In this document: positions 24,396 through 33,241 of the stretch, one piece after another
Layout: the number at the start of each line of letters is the position of its first letter
Position numbering within the stretch: the first letter of the stretch is position 1
Source: Zhengella sedimenti
GTDB lineage: Bacteria > Pseudomonadota > Alphaproteobacteria > Rhizobiales > Rhizobiaceae
Length of the DNA stretch: 64,000 bases
Reading direction: 5' to 3'
NCBI RefSeq assembly: GCF_046506625.1
Contig: NZ_JBKFFP010000006.1
Span: 124,001-188,000 of the forward strand
Program-made: the position numbers and the translations under genes
The notes under the pieces: model-generated
The model's database searches: none
Told to the model about the DNA's origin: nothing
Seen by the model: only the letters and a program-made list of their open reading frames with translations

Positions 24396-25022
24396 TCATT
24401 CTTGCCGCGATGGCCTGCCGGGGTCAAACAGGATTTGCCGCAGCCAGTTGCCGGCGGCCGACAGCAGGTCGTGGGGACGCTCGCCCGCCGCCCCGCGCCG
24501 CGCCCGCCAGGCCTGCGGCGGATCGAAGGATCCCGCCCACAAACCGCGCCGTTCCAGCCGTGCACGGGCTTCCTCCGCCTCGTAGGCGCCGAAGGCGATG
24601 GCCCAGCCCGATGCCACCATGGCGCTGTTGAGGTCGGTTTCGCCTGCCAGGCAAATCGCCAGCAAACGGCCATGCCGGTCGCGTTCCCATCCCCTGCAGC
24701 GCATCGGCCGCCCGTTTGCCAGACGCTCAAGCGCTGCGCGTGCCTGCCTGCCGCAAGCCTGGGTGGTTCCCTCGCGCTGGCATGTCTGGTCGAGCTCCGG
24801 GGCATCGATGCCCTTGAGACGGATACGCTCCCCGCCCAGCCGGACCGTGTCCCCGTCGATGACGGCCGCAATGCCCTGCATTACGAGGCTCGCCGCCCGC
24901 TCGGCACGGGCGGCCAGAAGCGCGATGAGCGCAAGAATGACGACCGCGAGCGCGACATCCCGAAAGCGCCCCGAAACGCGGTGTGGACGATCCTTCCTTT
25001 TCAACGAACGGCTGCGTTTCAT
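24396..25022 (-). CDS. Thermonuclease (SNase)-family membrane-anchored protein
   Basis: A 208-aa protein with one N-terminal transmembrane helix (about residues 22-40, VALAVVILALIALLA) followed by a staphylococcal nuclease-like domain. Nuclease hallmarks are AAVIDGDTVRLGGERIRLKGIDAPE and ERDRHGRLLAIC, and the conserved AMVASGWAIAF. Two cysteines (TCQREGTTQACG) lie in the typical insertion. It probably acts outside the inner membrane. Its start region is divergent from the histidine kinase gene. Confidence 0.85.
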   Translation of the reverse strand: MKRSRSLKRKDRPHRVSGRFRDVALAVVILALIALLAARAERAASLVMQGIAAVIDGDTVRLGGERIRLKGIDAPELDQTCQREGTTQACGRQARAALERLANGRPMRCRGWERDRHGRLLAICLAGETDLNSAMVASGWAIAFGAYEAEEARARLERRGLWAGSFDPPQAWRARRGAAGERPHDLLSAAGNWLRQILFDPGRPSRQE

Positions 25023-25093
25023 CAGGGTCTGTTAACCATTCGCTCCTAGGTTGGACGCTGCTTCAACCATCCCGAAGGTCCCGCGTCCAGGTC

Positions 25094-26605
25094 ATGTCTG
25101 TCGCCGTCTCCGACATTGCCGACAAGAACGTTCTTGACAAGCGCAAGACCCGCCGCAATTCCGAGGTGGCCCGGGCGATCCGCTCGACACGGGAAAAGTT
25201 GTCCACCCGCCCCGGAAACCTGAACTTCGACCGCGCGCTGATCAAGATGCACGCCAGTTCGGTCATGGCCAGCGCCCTTGCTTTTCCCATCCTGATCGGC
25301 ATCGTCACGCTCGCCGGCCTGGCCCTTGGCATCGGCCTGATGATGGTGGTCTGGGGCCTCATCTCGGTCCTTCTCTACGGTGCGGTCATCCTTACGGCGC
25401 GCAAGGTCAGGGCGACGCCGGAGGACCGGATCCACGTTCCCTCGGTCACGCGGCGCTTCCTGCTTGTCCATGCCCTGGCGGGCCTCGGATGGGCGGGTTT
25501 CGTCTTCATTCCCTGCGAAACATGCGGCCCGGATGAGGCCGCCATCATGCGCGCCGTGCTGCTGCTTTTCGCGATTGCCGCAACCGCGGTCATCGCCTGG
25601 GCGCTGAACGGCGCGCTGGTCGCCTCCTTCACCGCACCCGTAGCGCTCAACGCCTACATGACGGCGATCGACTTCGATCCCGCGCGCGCCTCCATGGCCG
25701 CCATGCTGGTCGCCGCCCTGCCCTTCTTCGCCTATATCGCCCGGCATCTGCATGCCTCCGCGGTCATGACGCTGTCCTTCCGTTCCGAGAAGGATGCGCT
25801 GATCGGAGAACTGGAAACCGCCAATGCCATTTCCGACGAGGCACGCCGCCGCGCCGAGGAAGCCAACCTCGCCAAGTCCCGTTTCCTGGCTTCGATGAGC
25901 CATGAATTGCGCACCCCGCTCAACGCCATCCTGGGCTTTTCCGAAGTGATGGCCGGCGAGATGCTGGGGCCGCTGCGCAACGAGACCTACAAGGAATATG
26001 CCCGCGACATCCACGGGTCCGGCAAGCACCTGCTCGATCTCATCAACGAGATCCTCGACCTGTCGCGCATCGAGGCCGGCCGCTACCAGATCAACGACGA
26101 ACCCGTTTCGCTGGTCGAGATCCTCGACGACTGCGCCCACCTGCTCGACATCAAGATCCGCGGCAAGGACATCCGTATAGTGAAGCAGTATCACAACGGC
26201 CTGCCATTCCTGCTGGCCGACGAGCGGTCGGTGCGCCAGGTGGCGCTCAACCTGCTGTCCAACGCCGTGAAGTTCACGCCGCAGGGCGGCGAGATCACCA
26301 TTCGCGCCGGCTGGACGCGCTCGGGTGGCCAGTACATGGCGGTGATCGACAACGGCCCGGGCATTCCCGAGGACGAGATCCCCGTCGTTCTGTCCGCCTT
26401 CGGCCAGGGCTCCATCGCCATCAAGAGTGCCGAACAGGGCACAGGGCTTGGGCTGCCCATCGTCCAGGCCATCATGAAGATGCATGAAGGCCGCTTCGAC
26501 TTGCGCTCGAAACTGCGTGTCGGCACCGAGGTGATCGCCACCTTCCCGGCGAAGCGCGTGCAGTTGCAGGACAACGCCCCGAACGGCGCGGCCGGCGCCG
26601 CCTGA
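25094..26605 (+). CDS. Membrane sensor histidine kinase (PdhS/DivJ-like)
   Basis: A 503-aa kinase. Residues 1-50 are a basic cytoplasmic segment. Five or six hydrophobic helices follow (about 55-215). Then comes a coiled coil (ISDEARRRAEEANLAKSRFLAS), the phospho-acceptor box SMSHELRTPLNAILGFSEVM and the ATPase domain with N (LNLLSNAVKF), G1 (VIDNGPGIPEDE) and G2 (GTGLGLPIVQAI) boxes. The H-box resembles alphaproteobacterial PdhS/DivJ/PleC kinases. No partner response regulator is adjacent, so the output is unknown. Confidence 0.9.
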   Translation: MSVAVSDIADKNVLDKRKTRRNSEVARAIRSTREKLSTRPGNLNFDRALIKMHASSVMASALAFPILIGIVTLAGLALGIGLMMVVWGLISVLLYGAVILTARKVRATPEDRIHVPSVTRRFLLVHALAGLGWAGFVFIPCETCGPDEAAIMRAVLLLFAIAATAVIAWALNGALVASFTAPVALNAYMTAIDFDPARASMAAMLVAALPFFAYIARHLHASAVMTLSFRSEKDALIGELETANAISDEARRRAEEANLAKSRFLASMSHELRTPLNAILGFSEVMAGEMLGPLRNETYKEYARDIHGSGKHLLDLINEILDLSRIEAGRYQINDEPVSLVEILDDCAHLLDIKIRGKDIRIVKQYHNGLPFLLADERSVRQVALNLLSNAVKFTPQGGEITIRAGWTRSGGQYMAVIDNGPGIPEDEIPVVLSAFGQGSIAIKSAEQGTGLGLPIVQAIMKMHEGRFDLRSKLRVGTEVIATFPAKRVQLQDNAPNGAAGAA

Positions 26606-26614
26606 AACCCGGCA

Positions 26615-27628
26615 TCAATGCGCGGACACGCCGCGCTTGTCGCGATTCTCGCGCTTTGCCGCCATGCCCGTCTGGCAGGCCAGCGCCGTGCGCACCAGAC
26701 CCGCGCCCAGCGCGGCCGAGGCGCCCTCGCCCATCGCGATGCCGAAATCCAGCAAGGGCCTCATGCCGAGCCGTCGGGCCGCTTCCGCCTCTCCCGGTTC
26801 GCCGGAAAGGTCGGCCAGCACGCAATGGCCCGTGGCCAGCGGATTGACCTTCCACAGGATCGCCGCCGCGGCGAGCGGCGCATAGCCGCCCAGCACCACC
26901 GGGATGCGCTCCATGCGTGCCGCCAGGATTGCACCCGCCATGGCCGCGAACTCCCGCCCGCCGGCCCGGCGCAGCGCCTCCAGCGGATCGGAAAGCATGT
27001 CGCCATGGGTCGCGAAGGCTGCCTCGATCACCGCGCGCCGCGCCTGTCCTTCCGCCGTCGCCGCATCGCCCGCCCAGTCGCCCGGTTCGCCGCCGAGGAC
27101 CGAAGCCAGAAGCGCGCCGGCCACGGCGCCATTGCCCGCGCCGATGTCACCCAGCGCCAGCAGGTCCACCCCGCCCATGATCGCCTCCATGCCGAAGGCC
27201 ATGGTGGCGGCGCATTGCCGCTCGTCCAGTGCGGCCTCCACCGTGATGTCGCCGGTGGGATGATCGAGCGCGAGATCGAGGATCTTGAGGCTGACATTCT
27301 GCGCCTCGCACACCTGGTTCACCATGGCCGCGCCGGAAGCGCACAGATCCACGCGCCGCTTGGTCTCCTCCAGCGACCATGGTCCGCGCCCTGCGGCGAC
27401 ATGACCGTGGTTTCCGGCAAAGATGGCTGTCAGCGGTTTCATCACCGGTTGCCGGGCATTGCCGCGCCAGCCCGCGAACCATTGCGCGATCGTGCCGATC
27501 CGGCCGAGCCTGTCCCCGCCAGGCATGGCCTTGCGGGTCTCGCCGGCTTCCGCAAGGGCTGCGCGGTCCGGATTGGGCAGATTGCCGATCAGGGCGCGGA
27601 AATCGTCGAAAGGCGTTGTCTCGGCCAT
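26615..27628 (-). CDS. cobT: Nicotinate-nucleotide--dimethylbenzimidazole phosphoribosyltransferase CobT
   Basis: Makes alpha-ribazole phosphate for the lower ligand of cobalamin. The 337-aa length is typical. Conserved parts are FAGNHGHVAAGRGPW-like substrate loop at about residue 75, MVNQVCEAQNVSL, and the C-terminal LLDFGIAMGEGASAALG, which contains the catalytic Glu. The usual GEMGIGNTT loop reads GDIGAGNGA here, an unusual variant. The start at 27628 gives MAETTPFDDFRAL, preceded by a GGAG Shine-Dalgarno; the longer frame is not family-like. No other cobalamin genes and no obvious B12 riboswitch are in the window. Confidence 0.9.
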   Translation of the reverse strand: MAETTPFDDFRALIGNLPNPDRAALAEAGETRKAMPGGDRLGRIGTIAQWFAGWRGNARQPVMKPLTAIFAGNHGHVAAGRGPWSLEETKRRVDLCASGAAMVNQVCEAQNVSLKILDLALDHPTGDITVEAALDERQCAATMAFGMEAIMGGVDLLALGDIGAGNGAVAGALLASVLGGEPGDWAGDAATAEGQARRAVIEAAFATHGDMLSDPLEALRRAGGREFAAMAGAILAARMERIPVVLGGYAPLAAAAILWKVNPLATGHCVLADLSGEPGEAEAARRLGMRPLLDFGIAMGEGASAALGAGLVRTALACQTGMAAKRENRDKRGVSAH

Positions 27629-27814
27629 GGCGGCATGTCTCCGGATGCGGTCTCTTCGCAAGCGCACATAGAGCATTTTCGCCAGCGCGCAAAATCCCGC
27701 CCGGCACTTCCCTTGCAAAACCGGCCGGGCAGACCCATCATTGTTCAGGAACGTTCGTCGCGCCTCACGGGAAGACGGACATGGCGTTGCCGCCACATCC
27801 GGCCAAGGAACGAC

Positions 27815-28039
27815 ATGCTTTCACCCTGCATCCTCGTCTGCTCCATCGACCAGAAGACCGGCCTCTGCTTCGGTTGCGGCCGCACGTCCGGCGAAATCAT
27901 GAACTGGATGTTCTATACCGATGCCGAACGCGAGACGATCATGGCCTGCCTGCCTGAACGGCTGACCACGGTGGAACGCAAGCCGCGCCGCGAAACCCGC
28001 CGCACCCGGCTGGCAAGGCAGCGCATCGAGACGCCATGA
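27815..28039 (+). CDS. DUF1289-domain protein
   Basis: A 74-aa protein with the DUF1289 cysteine pattern: SPCILVCSIDQKTGLCFGCGRT (Cys residues at 5, 9, 18 and 21), then WMFYTDAERETIMACLPER and a basic tail. The four cysteines suggest a small metal-binding domain; the function is unknown. Its last four bases overlap the start of the aspartic protease gene (ATGA). The start at 27815 follows AAGGAA. The 186-bp gap before it, divergent from cobT, shows no gene. Confidence 0.88.
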   Translation: MLSPCILVCSIDQKTGLCFGCGRTSGEIMNWMFYTDAERETIMACLPERLTTVERKPRRETRRTRLARQRIETP

Positions 28040-28737
28040 ACCGTCTCTTCTGGTTCCTGATCGCCGGCATCGTGGCCGCGCTCGGCTGGCTGCTCATGAC
28101 CGGCGAGAGCGGTTCGGTCTTCGGGCTCGACAATGACCGCTTTGCCCGCCTCGTCTATCTCGGTCTGCTCGGGATCGCCATCGGCGCCGTCGTCCTGCGT
28201 TCCGCCGGACGGTTTTCCAACGTGGCGCGCAGCATCGCCATATGGCTTGCCATAGCCCTGGCCCTTGTGGCCGGATACCAGTACCGCTTCGAACTGCAGG
28301 ATGTGGCGAGCAGGGTCACGGGCGGGCTTGTGCCCGGCAGCCCCATCGCGCTTGGCGCCGGCGACGGCCACGCCATCATGGTCATGCGTGCCGACTCGGG
28401 GCATTTCGAGGTCGACGCGCAGGTCAACGGAAAGCCGTTGCGGTTCCTTGTGGATACCGGCGCGACCAGCACCGTGCTGACGGAAAGCGACGCCGCGCGC
28501 GTCGGCATCGACATCGGCGCGCTGTCCTATACCATCCCCATCCAGACCGCCAATGGCCGCGCCGAGGCCGCCCGCGCACGCATCGACACGATGGAGATCG
28601 GCTCCATCGAGCGCCGTTCGCTCCCGGTCCTGGTTGCCCGCGATTCCCGCCTCGGCCAGAGCCTGCTTGGCATGAACTACCTCAACACGCTCGGCGGCAT
28701 CGACATTCGCCGCGACCGGCTGATCCTGCGAGATTGA
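28036..28737 (+). CDS. TIGR02281-type clan AA aspartic protease, membrane-anchored
   Basis: A 233-aa protein with three N-terminal hydrophobic helices (about residues 4-20, 38-53 and 67-82) followed by a retropepsin-like domain. The active-site signature FLVDTGATSTVLTE holds the catalytic Asp. The lower flap strand (PIQTANGRAEAARARIDTMEIGSI) and the LGQSLLGMNYLNTLGGIDIRRDRLIL tail match the family. It would form a periplasmic homodimer. Substrates are not known. It is translationally coupled to the DUF1289 gene. Confidence 0.9.
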   Translation: MNRLFWFLIAGIVAALGWLLMTGESGSVFGLDNDRFARLVYLGLLGIAIGAVVLRSAGRFSNVARSIAIWLAIALALVAGYQYRFELQDVASRVTGGLVPGSPIALGAGDGHAIMVMRADSGHFEVDAQVNGKPLRFLVDTGATSTVLTESDAARVGIDIGALSYTIPIQTANGRAEAARARIDTMEIGSIERRSLPVLVARDSRLGQSLLGMNYLNTLGGIDIRRDRLILRD

Positions 28738-28747
28738 CGGCCGGGCC

Positions 28748-29572
28748 TCACGTCAGGCTGTAGAAGAAGCGGGCCGCCACGATCAGCAGGAAAATGCCGA
28801 AGGCGATTTCCAGTTGCCGCTTGCTCACCGCATGGGCCACGCGCACGCCCAGCGGGGCCGCGATCATGGTGACTGGTATGATGAGCGCGACCGCGATCCA
28901 GTTGACGAAGCCCGTCGAGCCGACAGGCAGGTTCGGATCGCCCCAGCCCGCCCAGATGTAACCCAGCATGCCGGGAATGGAGATGAGTACGCCGACCCCC
29001 GACGAAGTGGCGACCGCCTGGTGCATGGGCCGTCCGAACACGGTCATGAAGGTGTTGTTGAGCACGCCGCCGCCAATGCCCATCAGCGTGGACAGGAAAC
29101 CGAGCACCAGCCCCACAAGCCCGCGCACCGGATTGCCGGGAATTTCGCTGCCGATGCGCCAGTGCTCGCGGTTGAGGATGAGCCTGAGCGCGACGAGGAT
29201 GGCGATGCAGGCGAAGATGGCCCGCAATTCCCCGCTGGAGATCGACGCCGCCACCAGCGAGGCCAGCAAGACGCCGGCCGGAACGGGTATGAGAAAGCTC
29301 TTCAGCAGCGCCATGTCGACGGCATTGCGCCGGTAGTGTGCCTGGAAGGAGCGAAGCGACGTCGGCACGATGATGGCAAGCGACGTGCCCACCGCGATAT
29401 GCATGCGCACGCTCTCGTCCACGCCGATGGCACCGAGCGCCTGGTAGAAGACCGGCACCATCACCGCGCCGCCGCCGATGCCGAAGACGCCGGCAAGGAC
29501 GCCGGCCACGCCACCGACCGCGATGGCCGCCGCCGCAAAGGCCAGGATTTCCGTCAACGGCAGTCCGCCCAT
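28748..29572 (-). CDS. TauE/SafE-family sulfite/organosulfonate exporter
   Basis: A 274-aa inner-membrane permease with about eight helices. The TauE repeat is clear: GVAGVLAGVFGIGGGAVMVPVFYQALG in the first half and GLVLGFLSTLMGIGGGVLNNTFMTVFG in the second. ATSSGVGVLISIPGMLGYIWAGW follows, as is typical. The family exports sulfite, sulfoacetate or related anions; specificity cannot be read here. The start at 29572 has a GGGAGGGGAAA Shine-Dalgarno. It is convergent with the aspartic protease gene. Confidence 0.9.
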   Translation of the reverse strand: MGGLPLTEILAFAAAAIAVGGVAGVLAGVFGIGGGAVMVPVFYQALGAIGVDESVRMHIAVGTSLAIIVPTSLRSFQAHYRRNAVDMALLKSFLIPVPAGVLLASLVAASISSGELRAIFACIAILVALRLILNREHWRIGSEIPGNPVRGLVGLVLGFLSTLMGIGGGVLNNTFMTVFGRPMHQAVATSSGVGVLISIPGMLGYIWAGWGDPNLPVGSTGFVNWIAVALIIPVTMIAAPLGVRVAHAVSKRQLEIAFGIFLLIVAARFFYSLT

Positions 29573-29652
29573 GCTTTCCCCTCCCGCAGTTTGCTGAAAC
29601 TGCGCTATCCCTTTGGCATGCGGAAGTAAAGCGGATGGCGAACCGCTCGCGA

Positions 29653-30672
29653 TCAGGCCGCAGGTTGACGGGCGCCCGTCCAGTCCACATGGGAGAAGGC
29701 TTCGTGAAGGACCGCGGGTCCGGCGCCCGGCTTCACGGCTTCGGTCGACAGGATCTGGCGCCAGCGCCGCGAGCCCGGCATCCCGTGGAAAAGGCCCACC
29801 ATGTGCCGCGTGACGTGGCTGAGCCGCCCGCCATTGGCAATGTGGGCGGCACAATAATCCGCCATGGCATCTACGAGGCCGGGATAATCCGGCGATGGCG
29901 ATGCTCCGTCGCCGAGCAGTGCGTCGAAGCCCCACAGGATGTCGGGCTGCTGATAGGCCGCGCGCCCGATCATGACGCCATCGACCTTCTCAAGTTCGCT
30001 GCGCGCCGTCTCCAGCGAAACGATGCCGCCATTGATGCCGATGAACCAGCCGGGATATCGCGCCTTCAGCCGGTGAACCCGGTCATGGTCGAGCGGCGGG
30101 ATGTCCCGGTTCTCCTTCGGACTCAGGCCCTGCAGCCAGGCCTTGCGGGCATGGACCCAGAGCGCGTCCGCGCCTTCGGCGTGCACCATGTCGGCCAGCC
30201 TGTCGAGCGCCTCTTCCGGGTCCTGGTCGTCCACGCCGATGCGGCATTTGACGGTGACGGGAACGGACACGGCACCCTTCATGGCCGCCACCGATCGTGC
30301 GACGACCTCCGGGCGCAGCATGAGGCATGCCCCGAAAGTGCCGGATTGCACCCGGTCCGACGGGCAGCCGACATTCAGGTTGATCTCGTCATAGCCGAAG
30401 CCCTCGCAGATGCGCGCCGCCTCCGCCAGCTTGTCCGGTTCCGACCCGCCAAGCTGCACGGCCACCGGATGCTCGGCCGGATCGAAGCCGAGAAGGCGCG
30501 CACGTGGTCCATGGATGGCGGCATCGGCCACCACCATTTCCGTGTAGAGCAAAGCCCGCTTCGTCATGAGGCGATGGAAAAAACGGCAATGCCGGTCCGT
30601 CCAGTCCATCATGGGTGCGATGGCGAGGCGATGGTCAAGATGATCCTGCTTGTCGTTCATGGCGGTCGCCAT
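29653..30672 (-). CDS. dusA: tRNA-dihydrouridine synthase A
   Basis: FMN-dependent enzyme reducing uridines in the tRNA D-loop. From the chosen ATG it is 339 aa. DusA signatures are IAPMMDWTDRHCRFFHRL at the N-terminus, the active-site loop EINLNVGCPSDRVQSGTFGACLM with the catalytic Cys, VKCRIGVDDQD, HARKAWLQGLSPKENRDIPPL (specific for DusA) and the FMN phosphate-binding VMIGRAAYQQP. ATG at 30660, four codons later, is an alternative start. It is divergent from ppsA. Confidence 0.94.
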   Translation of the reverse strand: MATAMNDKQDHLDHRLAIAPMMDWTDRHCRFFHRLMTKRALLYTEMVVADAAIHGPRARLLGFDPAEHPVAVQLGGSEPDKLAEAARICEGFGYDEINLNVGCPSDRVQSGTFGACLMLRPEVVARSVAAMKGAVSVPVTVKCRIGVDDQDPEEALDRLADMVHAEGADALWVHARKAWLQGLSPKENRDIPPLDHDRVHRLKARYPGWFIGINGGIVSLETARSELEKVDGVMIGRAAYQQPDILWGFDALLGDGASPSPDYPGLVDAMADYCAAHIANGGRLSHVTRHMVGLFHGMPGSRRWRQILSTEAVKPGAGPAVLHEAFSHVDWTGARQPAA

Positions 30673-30817
30673 GCCATGAATCCCGGCCTTCTGCAAACCT
30701 GTCTGGCTAGATCGCCACACCGTCTTTTCCTTTTCACGATTGACACGCATCATGGTGCGAAGCGGCAATGACGGCAGGATTGGTTCTGCCAAAGCAACAC
30801 CAGGGAGACCCGATGCC

Positions 30818-33205
30818 ATGGCCGGACAAGACACCGTTCACGTTCTTTCCCTTGCCGACGTCCGCCGCGCCGACGTTGCCCGCGTAGGCGGCAAGAATGC
30901 CTCGCTCGGGGAGATGATCGGCGCGCTGGGCTCGCGCGGCATCGCGGTGCCGGCCGGTTTCGCCACCACGGCCGATGCCTTCCGCCACTACCTTTCCGCC
31001 AACAGTCTCAATGACATGATTGCGCAAAGCTACCATGCCTATGAGACCGGCGCGGTCAGCCTTGCAGAAACCGGGGCGCGGATCCGCGCCGCCATCCTGT
31101 CGGGCACCTGGCCGGAGGATCTCGCCGAAGCGATCCTCGCCGCCTATGACGGCCTGTGCGCCACGCGCGGCGGGGCGCCCGTTTCCGTCGCCGTGCGGTC
31201 CAGCGCCACGGCGGAGGACCTGCCGGACGCCAGCTTCGCGGGCCAGCAGGAAACCTTCCTGAACATTTCCGGGCGGGACGCCCTGCTCGATGCCTGCAAG
31301 CGCTGCTATGCGTCCCTCTTCACCGACCGGGCCATCAGCTATCGCCAGACCAAGGGTTTCGAACAGACGGCCGTGGCCCTGTCCATCGGCGTCCAGATGA
31401 TGGTCCGCTCCGACCGGGGCGGCTCCGGGGTCATGTTCTCCATCGACACCGAGACCGGATTCGACAAGGTGGTGATCATCAATGCGGCCTGGGGACTCGG
31501 CGAGAACGTCGTCCAGGGCGCTGTCGACCCGGACGAATATGTCGTCTTCAAGCCGCTTCTCGCCGATCCGTCGCTCAGCCCCATCGTGGAGAAGAAATGC
31601 GGTGCCAAGACGATCAAGATGATCTACGGCAAGGGCGCCGAGCCGACCCGCAACGTACCCACGTCCAAGGTCGAGCGCGCGGCTTTCGTGCTGGACGATG
31701 CCCGGATTCTCGCCCTTGCCCGCTGGGCCGTCATCATCGAGGAGCATTACGGCTGCCCGATGGATATGGAATGGGCACTGGACGGCGAAACGCAGGAACT
31801 CTTCATCGTCCAGGCCCGTCCCGAAACCGTCCAGGCGGCGCGCGACCAGGGGTCGATCAAGGCGCACGCCATTGCAAGCCACGGCGACGTGCTGACGAAG
31901 GGGCTGAGCATCGGCGACTCCGTCGTCGCCGGGCCGGTCTGCCTGATCGAGAGCGCCGCCGACATTGCCGATTTCGTGGATGGCTCCATCCTCGTCACCG
32001 GAACCACGGATCCCGACTGGGTGCCGGTCATGAAACGCGCCGCCGGGATCATCACCGATCATGGCGGGCGCACCTCCCATGCCGCCATCGTCAGCCGTGA
32101 ACTGGGCCTGCCCGCCATCGTGGGCACGGGCAATGCGACCGCCGTTCTCCATTCCGGGCAGGACGTGACGATCTCCTGCGCCGAAGGCGACGAAGGCTTC
32201 GTTTACGAGGGCACGGCGGAGTTTGCCGAAACGCTGCTGAAACTGGAGGACATTCCGCAAACCGGAACGAAGGTCATGCTCAACATGGCCAATCCGGCGG
32301 CCGCGTTCCGCTGGAACCGCTTGCCGGCCGACGGCGTGGGCCTGGCACGCATGGAATTCGTCATTTCCAATCACATTCGCGTCCATCCCATGGCGCTGCT
32401 GAAATTCGACGAACTGGAAAGCGAGGCGGACAAGGCCGAGATCGCCGCCCTGACCGCCGGCCATGACGACAAGGCGGAATTCTTCGTCGAACGCCTTGCC
32501 CGCGGCCTGTCGCGCATCGCCGCGACCGTTCATCCGCACCCCGTCATCGTGCGCATGAGCGATTTCAAGACCAATGAATATGCGGGGCTGCTGGGCGGAC
32601 GGCAGTTCGAACCGGTCGAGGAAAACCCGATGATCGGTTTTCGTGGCGCCTCGCGCTACTACTCGCCGCAATATCGCGACGGCTTCGCGCTGGAATGCCA
32701 GGCCATCCGGCGTTTGCGCGAGGAGATGGGATTCGACAACGTCATCGTCATGATCCCCTTCTGCCGCTCCACAGCGGAGGCTGACCGCGTGCTCGCCGTC
32801 ATGGCCGAAAACGGCCTGAAGCGCGGCGAGAACGGGCTTCAGGTCTATGTCATGTGCGAGATTCCCGCCAATGTCGTACTGGCAGGCGCCTTCGCCAGCC
32901 GTTTCGACGGGTTCTCCATCGGATCGAACGACCTGACCCAGCTCACCCTTGGCGTGGACCGGGATTCCGAGATCCTTTCCGACCTCTTCGACGAACAGGA
33001 CGAGGCGGTCAAATGGATGATTTCGAACGTCATCCGCGAGGCCCATGCCGCCGGCGCCAAGGTCGGCCTGTGCGGCCAGGCGCCGAGCGACCATCCGGAA
33101 TTCGCCCGCTTCCTGGTGGAATGCGGCATCGACTCCCTCTCGGTCACGCCCGACAGCTTCATCCGCGTCAAGGAGCAGGTGGCGGAGGCGGAAAAGGCGC
33201 GCTGA
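30818..33205 (+). CDS. ppsA: Phosphoenolpyruvate synthase
   Basis: Converts pyruvate and ATP to PEP, AMP and phosphate, allowing growth on three-carbon or smaller substrates. The 795-aa length and the three-domain order are canonical. The ATP-grasp domain has GGKNASLGEMIGAL, AVRSSATAEDLPDASFAGQQ and VQARPETVQ. The phospho-His swivelling domain has GIITDHGGRTSHAAIVSRELG. The C-terminal PEP-binding barrel has RMSDFKTNEYAGLLGG and IGSNDLTQLTLGVDRDS, then the catalytic Cys segment VGLCGQAPSD. The start at 30818 is preceded by a GGGAG Shine-Dalgarno. Confidence 0.97.
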   Translation: MAGQDTVHVLSLADVRRADVARVGGKNASLGEMIGALGSRGIAVPAGFATTADAFRHYLSANSLNDMIAQSYHAYETGAVSLAETGARIRAAILSGTWPEDLAEAILAAYDGLCATRGGAPVSVAVRSSATAEDLPDASFAGQQETFLNISGRDALLDACKRCYASLFTDRAISYRQTKGFEQTAVALSIGVQMMVRSDRGGSGVMFSIDTETGFDKVVIINAAWGLGENVVQGAVDPDEYVVFKPLLADPSLSPIVEKKCGAKTIKMIYGKGAEPTRNVPTSKVERAAFVLDDARILALARWAVIIEEHYGCPMDMEWALDGETQELFIVQARPETVQAARDQGSIKAHAIASHGDVLTKGLSIGDSVVAGPVCLIESAADIADFVDGSILVTGTTDPDWVPVMKRAAGIITDHGGRTSHAAIVSRELGLPAIVGTGNATAVLHSGQDVTISCAEGDEGFVYEGTAEFAETLLKLEDIPQTGTKVMLNMANPAAAFRWNRLPADGVGLARMEFVISNHIRVHPMALLKFDELESEADKAEIAALTAGHDDKAEFFVERLARGLSRIAATVHPHPVIVRMSDFKTNEYAGLLGGRQFEPVEENPMIGFRGASRYYSPQYRDGFALECQAIRRLREEMGFDNVIVMIPFCRSTAEADRVLAVMAENGLKRGENGLQVYVMCEIPANVVLAGAFASRFDGFSIGSNDLTQLTLGVDRDSEILSDLFDEQDEAVKWMISNVIREAHAAGAKVGLCGQAPSDHPEFARFLVECGIDSLSVTPDSFIRVKEQVAEAEKAR

Positions 33206-33241
33206 GCGTCACCGGTCAGGCCGCGGGGCGCCAAGGCAGGC

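Noticed and set aside
27629..27814. Cobalamin riboswitch between cobT and the DUF1289 gene
   Set aside because: No B12-box-like sequence or extended pairing was found in this short gap.
30734..33094. A 786-codon open frame on the minus strand opposite ppsA
   Set aside because: It is a high-GC shadow of a clear phosphoenolpyruvate synthase gene, has no recognisable domain and overlaps dusA promoter sequence. Similar long antisense frames opposite 43412-45703, 45810-47291 and 2526-4115 were rejected for the same reason.
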